A stretch of DNA of 6,312 nt from Lentimicrobium sp. (GCA_013336205.1 JAAXUD010000178.1:1-6312); one strand, 5' to 3'. Positions 1-6,312 are shown, counted from the stretch's first letter. The notes: generated by a model not told the origin, from the letters alone. Program-made: numbers and translations.

Positions 1-128
1 ACACATTTCCCGGCTTCGGGCATTTCTGGAATAAAGCAATCAGGGGTTGGTTTAAATATGAATTCCGCGGCAATTGTATAGAAAGAAACCGGAGTAGGGA
101 GCCGGAAAATATTATTGCGGAATTATAA
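1..128 (+). CDS. Possible C-terminal tail of an unidentified gene, truncated by the left edge
   Basis: Reading from base 3, this frame is open for 41 codons and ends at a TAA at 126-128. It would give a tail beginning TFPGFGHFWNKAIRGWF, rich in aromatic and basic residues, and ending in a charged stretch with NIIAEL. Base composition looks slightly less AT-rich than the stretch just after the stop, which fits coding sequence ending here. I do not recognise the tail and assign no function. Two minus-strand frames are also open over most of this stretch, so chance is a real alternative. If the gene is real, it converges on the minus-strand gene ending at 433, and the hairpins at 128-208 would lie in the shared 3' region. 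Confidence 0.25.
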   Translation, partial: TFPGFGHFWNKAIRGWFKYEFRGNCIERNRSREPENIIAEL

Positions 129-154
129 TTCCAATAGTCCGGTAATTTTGGAAT
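119..154. repeat. Overlapping palindrome and inverted repeat at the possible stop codon
   Basis: GGAATTATAATTCC at 119-132 is a perfect 14-bp palindrome spanning the candidate stop codon at 126-128. Its right half overlaps a second inverted repeat, ATTCCAA at 128-134 with TTGGAAT at 148-154, which could form a 7-bp stem with a 13-nt loop. No T-run follows, so this is not a standard intrinsic terminator. It could be a protein-binding site or an RNA 3'-end structure, or simply reflect local AT-richness. Confidence 0.35.
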
Positions 155-432
155 CACGCAAAAACGCAAATGACTGATTATCATTGTGTTAATAATTATC
201 AGTCTTTGTATCCAATACGCTGCAATTCAGTTGATAAGAAAATATTAACGGACTATTGAATTCAACAACTACGTTAAATTGTAATTCAAACGACCAATAA
301 ATCTGGTTCGATAATGCAGGAATTCATTAAAGAATGTTAGTATCACATCGATTAACCAGCGCCGCCTGAAAAAATCTAAAGGATGTATGTTATGAATATA
401 GCTGTTGCAGGTGACTCAACCTGCCTGCTGAG
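129..432. other. AT-rich intergenic region with several dyads, no gene seen
   Basis: No convincing coding frame appears here; all frames are broken by stops and no start leads to a plausible protein. The region lies downstream of the minus-strand gene ending at 433, and possibly downstream of a plus-strand gene ending at 128, so it is probably a 3'-to-3' spacer. It holds inverted repeats (listed separately) and repeated AATTC-containing words, including the palindrome TTGAATTCAA at 256-265. I see no tRNA-like fold, CRISPR-like spacing or IS end. Confidence 0.6.
167..208. terminator. Candidate weak bidirectional terminator hairpin
   Basis: GACTGAT (172-178) pairs with ATCAGTC (198-204). The outer CAAA (167-170) can extend the stem with TTTG (205-208) across one bulged T at 171, giving about 11 pairs around a 19-nt loop that can pair partly within itself. 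On the minus strand the stem is followed by a T-rich stretch (complement of the A-rich bases at 157-170), on the plus strand by only TTTG. It could end transcription of the gene stopping at 433, and of a plus-strand gene ending at 128 if that gene exists. The stem is AT-rich, so the call is tentative. Confidence 0.35.
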
Positions 433-472
433 TTAATTGAGCAGCGTTGAGTTGAGCAGGTAATCTGAGTCA
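412..472. repeat. Imperfect inverted repeat overlapping the 3' end of the YkuD_2 gene
   Basis: TGACTCA (412-418) is the inverse of TGAGTCA (466-472), and ACCTGC (419-424) is the inverse of GCAGGT (456-461). Together they form an interrupted dyad with a 4-nt asymmetry. Inside it, TTGAGCAG occurs twice as a direct repeat (437-444 and 452-459), which gives the protein its LLN-like C-terminal repetition. The dyad straddles the stop codon at 433-435. No T-run follows on the minus strand, so it may protect the transcript's 3' end rather than terminate it. Confidence 0.4.
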
Positions 473-1113
473 GGATGATAGATAAACAAACAGGTGCCTT
501 TTTCAATGGTTTGAATTACTGGCTCTATGAGATCGGGAGGCAGGGATGGACATCCGTAACTTCTGCCAAGTCGTCCGGTCTTTTTTATAAATGCTTCGGT
601 AGCATAATCAGCTCCGTGCATAATAATCTGGCGACTAATGGCATTGTCATTGAATCCTTTTTCTACACCCTGTATAATCAGCGAGAGCCCAACCTTGGCG
701 CCCGTGACGTGCTCTCTGGTTATGTAAAATCCAAGACTGCTTTTCAGGGTGCCCAATTCGTTGGAGAAATTCTTAGCGAACTCTTCACCGGTGTTTCTAC
801 CATGCGCCACCAATGTATTGAAAAGGAGTGTATGTTTTTCGATGTCAACAATATACATCCTTTTATTTTTGCTCGATTGCGAAAAATCCACTATCGTCAG
901 GATGCCGGGATGTTCCAGTTTACCGGCTACCTCAAGTTTTCTGTAGCCCTTAATGGCGAGCTGAAATACTTCATTCGATAAACCGTAAGCTGCCAGGTTT
1001 AATTCGGAATAAATATCACTTTTTACTTCAATGACCGGAATCAGCATTTCAGTATCAGCCCTGTTTATAACCGGAGCTAAAAAGAAAATAAAGTAGAAAA
1101 TGTATTTTTTCAT
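433..1113 (-). CDS. Exported L,D-transpeptidase-like protein, YkuD_2 family
   Basis: Predicted 226-residue murein L,D-transpeptidase catalytic-domain protein (YkuD_2 subfamily). By family it would act in the periplasm on peptidoglycan tetrapeptides through an active-site cysteine. Residues 1-19 form a Sec-type signal (MKKYIFYFIFFLAP). The catalytic core runs from about residue 70 to 213: a strand-rich start (LTIVDFS, MYIVD), then IMHGADY with His166, then GRSYGCPSLP with Cys188. This motif differs from the usual SHGC of YkuD proteins but is the form I associate with YkuD_2. I chose the ATG at 1113; an in-frame TTG at 1140 would add nine residues (MSYNNQHSR) ahead of the signal and spoil it. 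No Shine-Dalgarno sequence is evident. It is transcribed divergently from the NlpC/P60 gene. The family is clear; the substrate, and whether it cross-links, trims or anchors proteins, cannot be told from sequence. Confidence 0.9.
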   Translation of the reverse strand: MKKYIFYFIFFLAPVINRADTEMLIPVIEVKSDIYSELNLAAYGLSNEVFQLAIKGYRKLEVAGKLEHPGILTIVDFSQSSKNKRMYIVDIEKHTLLFNTLVAHGRNTGEEFAKNFSNELGTLKSSLGFYITREHVTGAKVGLSLIIQGVEKGFNDNAISRQIIMHGADYATEAFIKKTGRLGRSYGCPSLPPDLIEPVIQTIEKGTCLFIYHPDSDYLLNSTLLN

Positions 1114-1471
1114 CCTGCTATGTTGGTTATTATAACTCAATAACGCTGGCTTTATTGGAAGGCAACTGTTAAAGTTTCCTAATTAAATAAAATCAGCTCC
1201 GGATAATTTCATATAAGTAGGAATTAACAAACAGATAGTCAATGTTATATGTATTCATTATGGGTATTTTCTATATTGTCATGTGCCTTTGTTTGATCCC
1301 GGTTGTCTGATATTACCGGCTTTATTGGTTACATTTGCAAATACACTATGAGATTAACCTTTCCCTCTTTCTGGAATCTTCTGACTGAATTTTTTCCGGA
1401 CCCCTGGTTTTATCTGTGAACAAAAGCAACATACAGCGGATCCTTTTTGTATTGATAACTAAATTTTTAAA
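1114..1471. other. Divergent intergenic region between two cell-wall enzyme genes
   Basis: This 358-bp AT-rich stretch separates the starts of the YkuD_2 gene (leftward) and the NlpC/P60 gene (rightward), so it should hold promoters for both. I see a good promoter element only for the rightward gene (1330-1337). For the leftward gene there are only one-mismatch matches to TAnnTTTG, with no paired -33 element. The 11-bp word GGCTTTATTGG occurs twice in direct orientation, at 1148-1158 and 1318-1328. A short dyad, CCGGT (1299-1303) with ACCGG (1315-1319), lies just upstream of the promoter element. I find no convincing small gene here. Confidence 0.6.
1303..1337 (+). promoter_or_regulatory. Candidate Bacteroidota-type promoter for the NlpC/P60 gene
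   Basis: TACATTTG at 1330-1337 matches the TAnnTTTG -7 element of Bacteroidota sigma-A promoters exactly. A TTG at 1303-1305 could serve as the -33 element, but its 24-nt spacing is slightly longer than usual. Transcription would begin near 1343 and leave a leader of about 130 nt before the ATG at 1472. The -7 element overlaps a perfect palindrome, ATTTGCAAAT (1333-1342), which could be an operator or give weak promoter character on the opposite strand. Confidence 0.45.
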
Positions 1472-1981
1472 ATGCACAAAAAACTCACCTATATAGCTTT
1501 TATAATGTTGCTTGCCAATTGCACGCAATCGCAAAACAAAGCTCCACAGGCTGAAGTAAACAATCCGACAATAAAAAAAACTGAGATCAGCAGAACTGAC
1601 CTGGTTAAATTTGCGAAAACTTATATAGGCACAAAATATCATCATGCCGGCGTTGATCCTGCCACAGGTTTTGATTGTTCAGGTTTCGTTTATTTTGTAT
1701 TTAATAATTTCGGTATTAAGTTGCCCAGGGGTTCCGGTGAATATAAATCATTAGGAAAATCGCTAAAACCTGAAGAATTCAAGGTAGGAGATGTGCTGGT
1801 TTTTTACGGTTATAAAGACAAAACACAAATAGGACATGTGGGTATCATTTGCGAAGCTGACGGAATGAAATCCAGGTTTATTCATTCGACGTCAGGCAAG
1901 GCTTATGGAATAACTATCAGTGAATTGGATTCAGAAATGTACACCAGCCGTTTTTACAAATGTATTGATGTGATTCATTAA
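1472..1981 (+). CDS. NlpC/P60 family peptidoglycan endopeptidase lipoprotein
   Basis: 169-residue predicted lipoprotein of the NlpC/P60 cysteine peptidase family, which typically cuts the D-Glu to diaminopimelate bond of peptidoglycan stem peptides. A short signal (residues 1-16) ends at a lipobox-like LLANC with Cys17 as the lipidation site; Asn at -1 is less usual but tolerable. A hydrophilic linker (18-38) leads to the catalytic domain, about residues 41-165. The triad is visible: Cys69 in GFDCSGFV, His122 in IGHVGII, and His138 in FIHSTSG as the third polar residue. PRGSGEY (85-91) and KVGDVLVF (104-111) are also typical of the family. There is no SH3 or LysM binding domain, so this is a minimal single-domain enzyme. 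The ATG at 1472 is preceded by an A/T-rich leader without a Shine-Dalgarno sequence. The gene converges on the large L,D-transpeptidase gene, with a terminator between. Confidence 0.93.
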   Translation: MHKKLTYIAFIMLLANCTQSQNKAPQAEVNNPTIKKTEISRTDLVKFAKTYIGTKYHHAGVDPATGFDCSGFVYFVFNNFGIKLPRGSGEYKSLGKSLKPEEFKVGDVLVFYGYKDKTQIGHVGIICEADGMKSRFIHSTSGKAYGITISELDSEMYTSRFYKCIDVIH

Positions 1982-1982
1982 G

Positions 1983-2008
1983 AAAAGGAAACTGAGAAGT
2001 TTCCTTTT
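1983..2008. terminator. Bidirectional intrinsic terminator between convergent genes
   Basis: AAAAGGAAACT (1983-1993) and AGTTTCCTTTT (1998-2008) are perfect 11-bp inverted arms around a GAGA tetraloop. The 3' arm ends in four T on the plus strand, and the 5' arm begins with four A, giving a T-run on the minus strand. It begins one base after the NlpC/P60 stop codon and ends 16 bases from the stop of the convergent L,D-transpeptidase gene, so it can serve both transcripts. Confidence 0.85.
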
Positions 2009-2024
2009 GCAATTTATCATGTCA

Positions 2025-3587
2025 TTATTCCTTATAGAACAGCAATGCAGCCAGCCTTTCGTCTCTTTCATAAACATCTTTATAAAAGTTTATTTCGCCC
2101 TGCTCGTCTACCCAGGCAGTAAAATATCCAATGTGAACAGGTATTTTATTTTTCAGTGTACAGATGCTCTCTTTGCCGGCTTTCATGGCAGCGTCTATTT
2201 TTTCCGGGGTCCAGGTTTCATCGTCTTTAAGAATGGTTAATGCCAGGTCCCTGGCTTTTTCGACCCGGATACAGCCATGGCTGATTGCACGGTTTTCTTT
2301 TCTGAACTTACTTTTAGCAGGCGTGTCGTGGAAATAAATATCATTCGAATTTGGGAACATAAACTTTACGAGGCCTAACGAGTTGTTTTTACCTGGTTTC
2401 TGTCGCACATTGCCATTGTTCCATTCCATATCATGAGATTCCAGGTAGTTTTTATTTTTCTCCATTCCGGGCTTGACTTCTTTTTCAATTATAGATTTTG
2501 GTAAATTCCAATAAGGGCTGAATACAATATAGCTCATCTTTCCACTAAAAATTACTGTTTTTGTGCTGCTGTCTCCCACTACCACCTGTGAATCAAGTTC
2601 TACTTTCCCATCGCGGAAAAATTTCATTTCAAAGGAAGGAATATTTGCAAAAATGTATTCTTTCGCATTGTAGATTTCCGGTGAAATCCAGCGGCAGCGC
2701 TCCATATTAACCACGAGGGCTTTAATGCGGTCGTTTACAGGAATATTCATATCCTTAATATGTTCCGGAGTAATGACAGCGGCCGGTTTAAATCCATTGC
2801 GAACCTGGTATCTTTTTACGGCAACTTCCAGATCGGTATCATAATAGTTGCTGTTGTTGTTTTGCGAAATATCGCCGGTAATAAACAGCCGCTCCCTGAT
2901 TTGCCGGATCGCATCAGAAGTATCGTTGGGCTTGTAAGATTTGATATCGGGATTTAACGCTATCGGACTCCAGCCTCCTTTTTGCTCAATATTGCGGTAC
3001 TGTTTTAATACATCACGTAATTTGTGGTACTGGCTGAATAAAACCAGACTGTCGCCGTTCTGTAATTTCGGATCTGAGATCAATAAATCAAGCAAACCGG
3101 TATAAGATACTTTTTTGCGGGGAAGGAACCATCCTATAGTTGTGGTGGTTTTGCTATCAATACCTTTATATACTTTATCGACATAAAACAGGTATAAACT
3201 GGTTAGCATCAATTCAGCATCTGTATTTTTTAGTTTGTTTTTTGATTCTTCAAGAAAAATACCGTCAATTTTAGCCTGGTAGGGGAAGATAGCAGAAATG
3301 CCCTGTTCTTCAAGATCTTTAGACTTGCTGTATAGCGAATTGCCGTATTCAATAATCCCTTTTTCATCAAACCAGATGGGGCTGTATTCATAGTTCCGGT
3401 AGATTGCCAGCAGGTCTCTTTCATATTTTTTCAACACGGGATATTCTTCAAAAAACGGCGCTATCAGCGTGCTGTCAATGGGGTCGCCGATTCCGGCAAT
3501 TCCCCGGTCTCCTTTTTGTTTGCATGACTGGCTGGCCAGCGAAATAAGAATCACCAGGATTGTTAAGTGGAGTGAGAATTTTTTCAT
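2025..3587 (-). CDS. YcbB/LdtD-like L,D-transpeptidase, predicted lipoprotein
   Basis: 520-residue murein L,D-transpeptidase with the architecture of YcbB (LdtD). Such enzymes form 3-3 cross-links between diaminopimelate residues, bypassing penicillin-sensitive D,D-transpeptidases. A signal (residues 1-21) ends at SLASQSC with Cys22 as the likely lipidation site; the lipobox is loose. Residues about 45-220 are the scaffold region, opening with the characteristic YSPIWFDEKG (68-77). A peptidoglycan-binding-1-like helical domain follows at about 224-292 (IRQIRERLFITGD, VKRYQVRNGF). The YkuD catalytic domain spans about 312-455, with His420 in YFHDTPAKS and the catalytic Cys439 in SHGCIRV; His437 precedes it. 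All key residues are intact, and the length fits the family. The ATG at 3587 starts a textbook signal. It lies 181 bp downstream of the M1 peptidase gene on the same strand. I find no TAnnTTTG element in that gap, so transcription from upstream is possible. Confidence 0.95.
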   Translation of the reverse strand: MKKFSLHLTILVILISLASQSCKQKGDRGIAGIGDPIDSTLIAPFFEEYPVLKKYERDLLAIYRNYEYSPIWFDEKGIIEYGNSLYSKSKDLEEQGISAIFPYQAKIDGIFLEESKNKLKNTDAELMLTSLYLFYVDKVYKGIDSKTTTTIGWFLPRKKVSYTGLLDLLISDPKLQNGDSLVLFSQYHKLRDVLKQYRNIEQKGGWSPIALNPDIKSYKPNDTSDAIRQIRERLFITGDISQNNNSNYYDTDLEVAVKRYQVRNGFKPAAVITPEHIKDMNIPVNDRIKALVVNMERCRWISPEIYNAKEYIFANIPSFEMKFFRDGKVELDSQVVVGDSSTKTVIFSGKMSYIVFSPYWNLPKSIIEKEVKPGMEKNKNYLESHDMEWNNGNVRQKPGKNNSLGLVKFMFPNSNDIYFHDTPAKSKFRKENRAISHGCIRVEKARDLALTILKDDETWTPEKIDAAMKAGKESICTLKNKIPVHIGYFTAWVDEQGEINFYKDVYERDERLAALLFYKE

Positions 3588-3768
3588 TTCAGGTTATTTT
3601 TTGTGTTGTATGTGAGGGTAGTTTAATCGTCATTTGTTGGCTATATTTAATCTGGAATAGTTAAAGATTTCAGATTATGGAAATTGACAGCCTGTCAAGA
3701 AAGTGTATATTCCATTCTTTAAGAAGCGACAGATTCTGCACGAATTTCCTGCGAAAAGTCATTTTTTT
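3588..3768. other. Spacer between the M1 peptidase and L,D-transpeptidase genes
   Basis: This 181-bp AT-rich gap separates two genes transcribed leftward. On the minus strand I find neither a TAnnTTTG promoter element nor a stem-plus-T-run terminator after the M1 stop codon. That leaves open a shared transcript or a promoter of another type. Its only marked structure is the inverted repeat at 3684-3698. It contains no plausible small gene. Confidence 0.55.
3684..3698. repeat. Compact inverted repeat, candidate operator upstream of the L,D-transpeptidase
   Basis: TTGACAG (3684-3690) and CTGTCAA (3692-3698) are perfect 7-bp inverted arms around a single C. Such a tight dyad suits a dimeric DNA-binding protein better than an RNA hairpin, though a 6-bp stem with a GCC loop is possible. 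It lies about 100 bp upstream of the L,D-transpeptidase start codon. No second copy was noticed in the window and the binding protein is unknown. Confidence 0.4.
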
Positions 3769-6312
3769 TCATCTCCAAAAGCGCGCTTTAAGTTTTTCCT
3801 GATTAAAAATATCAAGATTTAAAATGATCCGTATCCTGTCTTTGAAAACACCGGTGTTTGCTTCGATGTTCCGTGAAACAAGCATTGGAACATAAACTTC
3901 AATTATATCCCATATTCCTGCTTTCAGGCCAGCTTCAAAGAACAGGGGCGAATTATAAGCGGTTCCGGAACCATGGTCGTTCAACAATACATTGACAAAA
4001 GGTTTTACCGGTATACGGCTCATCTTTCCCGGCAGACTGCTGGTCAGGGTCAAAGAAATAAGCCATTCACTGTAACCCAGTTTTTCGTTAAGCGGTGATA
4101 CCAGACCTCCTTCCGATAAGGTCATCTGGCGCGAAAGGAGGGATTCAGGAAAGACAGTGAACCGGTCGGGATATGTTCCCTGATAAAGGTACAATTCACG
4201 CCCGCTCCTCCCGCTTGCCGACAGCGCATAAAAAGGGACCGCTTCAGAAGTTTGCAGCATTGCACCTGCAAACAGTCTTATATCCAGCCCATTTTCAGTG
4301 CCATAATAACTGTATTTGTAATTGAGCTCCAGTGCTGTTTTCTGAAATGTCTCATTCAATTCAACAGAGGCCTGTATGCTGAATGGATTTATAAATCCGG
4401 CCTTTTTAAACTGATATCCAAACTGCAGGAATGAACTCATGGAGGCCTTTTCCAGTTGTTCAATCTGATACAGGTTGGTTGCAGCAATATAATACCCATA
4501 TACCTTCTGTTTAATTTGATTATTTACATTGTCATTCCTGAAATTGAGCGTCAATCCGGTTTTAACTTTGTGATAGTTCTGGTTACCGGGAGCGCCAAAT
4601 CGTGCGCCTTCCAGGCTGATGGTGGCCATCCTGATGAGTTTGTTGTAAGGGGTAATGTTGTAGGAAATGTTGCCGAAACCTGCCAGGTCAGTATTCAGGA
4701 ATGAATAAAAAGGCATGACAAAATATTCTATTGGTTTGGGCACCAGGAAACCGTTGTGCAAAGCGATGCCCAGCATAAAACCATCTTCCCTGTTCCAGTT
4801 AACAGCTGGAATATACATGATGGATCGCTTATCAGGATCCTCAATTGTAAAATAAAACTGTGTCCTGATGGGATCAGCTTTCTTAAAAATACCGGTTTTC
4901 CGGATGTTGTTATTGAGCCTGAACAGTTCGGGCATCTGGTGCAGGGGGTCCAGCATGATTTCAGTAAAATCGCCCACAGGAATATCGACCCATTGCTGGC
5001 CTTTAAAACCATCAATCCATTTCACGAAATAGACCGAATCGCTGCTTAAGCCGGAAATAGCAAATGGCGATACCAACTCACCCCTGTTTTTAATAAGTAA
5101 CTGCTGATCTTTAATTCTGACGGCTTTATAGTCAAGTCGTTTGGTGGTTGTCAGAAAGTCATTGAAAAACCAGCTCAGGTCTTTATTTGTCTGTGATTCG
5201 AATACTAGTTGAAGATCAGTGGGTTGTGGATGATGAAATTTCCATTTATGATAATAGGCCTGCATGGCAGCATCAAAAGAATCATCTCCCAGGTATGCCC
5301 GAAGGTAATTAAATCCCTGTGCTGCTTTGTTGTAGATTATAGTGTTGTAATTTACAGGACTGTATTCCTCCGCAGACAGGTTTGCCACCTGTTCCTGGTT
5401 GCTTCGCGCCTGCACCAGCCATTCGAGCTCCTGCATCTGTTCCAGGGGCATGTCATCGATCTTGAAAAACCGGGCCATTTTCGGGTTTTTCAAATACACT
5501 TCCCAAAGCTTTTTCAAAGGGTATTTTTCTTTAAAATACCGGTTCTCATAAGCGCTGGCTAAACTTTCGTCCATAAAGGGGAAGCGCCGTTCATTGGATC
5601 CGAGGGCGCTGTAGAACCAGCTATGGCTGACTTCGTGCGTAATGACTACTTCGAGGGCATAAGCATCCTCCGCAAGCCCAATTACCACGATGCCCGGGTA
5701 TTCCATTCCGGCTCCGGCACTCAGGGCTCCCTGAACGGCCGTAAAATTCTTGTATGGATATTCACCTATCAAATCTGAAAACCGGGATATTGCATTATTT
5801 GAATACTCAGGGGCTTTTTTCCAAAGGCCCGCCTGTCGGTCGGTAAACATAACCCAGGTAATGATTTCCCTGCCGGATTCAGGTAGCTGCACTGATCCTT
5901 TCATAACATGAAATCTCTTGTCGGCAAACCAGGCAAAATCATGAATCCTGCTTTCGGTGTACCGCAGCGTTTTCGTTTGCGCCGACGAAGGCGGAAAATC
6001 AGGGATGTTATAACCGGAAGTACTCATCCAGGAGGTATCGGCAGACAGTTTTTCAAGAAATTCCATTTCAGCAACATTCTGAAGATTACCTGTTGCGCCC
6101 ACTACGTAATTGGAAGGCAGGGTTATACTGACATCAAAACTGCCAAATTCAGAATAGAACTCCCCCTGATCGAGGTAGGACATAGGGTGCCACCCGTTAT
6201 TATCATATACAGCCGGTTTGGGATACCACTGTGAAATCTGGTAAGATTCACCGATATGGCCCAGGCGGGAAGTAATGCCTTTGGGGATTTTTACACGAAA
6301 GGGGGTAGTTAT
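3769..6312 (-). CDS. M1 family zinc metallopeptidase with barrel-like C-terminus, 5' end missing
   Basis: The frame stays open to the right edge, so 847 residues are visible and the true N-terminus lies outside; the Met encoded at 6183 is internal. The first 43 visible residues include WYPKPAVYDNNGWHP, typical of the M1 N-terminal beta domain. Zinc-site residues are intact (numbered from the window edge): GAGMEYPG at 200-207, corresponding to the GxMEN substrate loop; HEVSH at 226-230; and Glu249 eighteen residues after the second His, giving HExxHx18E. Tyr327 in IIYNKAAQGF is the likely transition-state tyrosine. A helical segment ends near residue 385 and a small beta segment follows. From about residue 500 to the end the sequence alternates polar and hydrophobic residues in many short strands (for example MATISLEGARFG and RIRIILNLDIF), resembling an outer-membrane barrel. 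Known M1 enzymes are aminopeptidases; the substrate here is unknown. The missing N-terminus prevents checking for a signal peptide. Confidence 0.92.
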   Translation of the reverse strand: MTTPFRVKIPKGITSRLGHIGESYQISQWYPKPAVYDNNGWHPMSYLDQGEFYSEFGSFDVSITLPSNYVVGATGNLQNVAEMEFLEKLSADTSWMSTSGYNIPDFPPSSAQTKTLRYTESRIHDFAWFADKRFHVMKGSVQLPESGREIITWVMFTDRQAGLWKKAPEYSNNAISRFSDLIGEYPYKNFTAVQGALSAGAGMEYPGIVVIGLAEDAYALEVVITHEVSHSWFYSALGSNERRFPFMDESLASAYENRYFKEKYPLKKLWEVYLKNPKMARFFKIDDMPLEQMQELEWLVQARSNQEQVANLSAEEYSPVNYNTIIYNKAAQGFNYLRAYLGDDSFDAAMQAYYHKWKFHHPQPTDLQLVFESQTNKDLSWFFNDFLTTTKRLDYKAVRIKDQQLLIKNRGELVSPFAISGLSSDSVYFVKWIDGFKGQQWVDIPVGDFTEIMLDPLHQMPELFRLNNNIRKTGIFKKADPIRTQFYFTIEDPDKRSIMYIPAVNWNREDGFMLGIALHNGFLVPKPIEYFVMPFYSFLNTDLAGFGNISYNITPYNKLIRMATISLEGARFGAPGNQNYHKVKTGLTLNFRNDNVNNQIKQKVYGYYIAATNLYQIEQLEKASMSSFLQFGYQFKKAGFINPFSIQASVELNETFQKTALELNYKYSYYGTENGLDIRLFAGAMLQTSEAVPFYALSASGRSGRELYLYQGTYPDRFTVFPESLLSRQMTLSEGGLVSPLNEKLGYSEWLISLTLTSSLPGKMSRIPVKPFVNVLLNDHGSGTAYNSPLFFEAGLKAGIWDIIEVYVPMLVSRNIEANTGVFKDRIRIILNLDIFNQEKLKARFWR

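Noticed and set aside
475..981. 168-codon plus-strand open frame opposite the YkuD_2 gene
   Set aside because: It lies antisense to a gene with intact catalytic motifs and a signal peptide, and its own translation has no recognisable domain.
1114..1140. TTG start at 1140 for the YkuD_2 gene
   Set aside because: It would put nine polar residues ahead of a classic MKK signal peptide start; the ATG at 1113 is much more plausible.
1346..1645. 99-codon minus-strand open frame overlapping the start of the NlpC/P60 gene
   Set aside because: It would start inside the NlpC/P60 coding region on the opposite strand, and it shows no domain. The NlpC/P60 frame is strongly supported.
3684..3711. Sigma70-like promoter on the plus strand: TTGACA, 16-nt spacer, TATATT
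   Set aside because: It points into the antisense strand of the M1 gene with no plus-strand gene to serve. Bacteroidota sigma-A prefers TTG and TAnnTTTG, and the TTGACA is better explained as one arm of the inverted repeat.
3778..3789. Palindrome AAAGCGCGCTTT as a terminator for the M1 gene
   Set aside because: It lies inside the last codons, has no loop, and is followed on the transcribed strand by an A-run rather than a T-run.
5908..6234. 108-codon plus-strand open frame near the right edge, and similar frames at 4252-5562
   Set aside because: All lie antisense to the M1 peptidase, whose reading frame is continuous and carries family motifs. Their translations look like random, basic or hydrophobic sequence.

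Overview
The window looks like chromosomal DNA from a Bacteroidota bacterium (Cytophagales, Sphingobacteriales, Bacteroidales or a relative). The base composition is moderately AT-rich. The visible starts lack a clear Shine-Dalgarno sequence and sit behind A/T-rich leaders. One intergenic region has an exact TAnnTTTG element, the -7 type typical of this phylum. The proteins are also of kinds common there: two lipoproteins, a YkuD_2-type L,D-transpeptidase and a large M1 peptidase with a barrel-like C-terminus. A finer placement is not justified.

Layout, left to right. Positions 1-128 may hold the last 41 codons of an unidentified plus-strand gene entering from the left. Positions 129-432 are non-coding, AT-rich and contain several dyads. 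Next is a minus-strand gene (433-1113) for a secreted YkuD_2-family L,D-transpeptidase-like protein. A 358-bp divergent intergenic region follows, then a plus-strand NlpC/P60 lipoprotein gene (1472-1981). A near-ideal bidirectional terminator (1983-2008) separates it from a convergent minus-strand gene (2025-3587) for a YcbB/LdtD-like L,D-transpeptidase lipoprotein. A 181-bp gap with a compact inverted repeat leads to a minus-strand M1 zinc metallopeptidase (3769-6312). That gene runs off the right edge, so its N-terminus is missing.

Three of the four clear genes act, by family, on peptidoglycan peptides. Two are L,D-transpeptidases of different subfamilies, which make or exchange bonds at diaminopimelate. 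The third is an NlpC/P60 endopeptidase, which cuts stem peptides. All three are predicted to be exported and two to be lipid-anchored, so the region reads as a cell-envelope neighbourhood. The M1 protein is also envelope-associated by its predicted architecture: a zinc peptidase followed by a C-terminal region rich in amphipathic beta strands. The orientations (minus, plus, minus, minus) rule out one operon; only the M1 gene and the large L,D-transpeptidase gene could share a transcript. I see no mobile element, CRISPR array, tRNA, rRNA or defence system. The window looks like ordinary envelope genes rather than a clearly new system.
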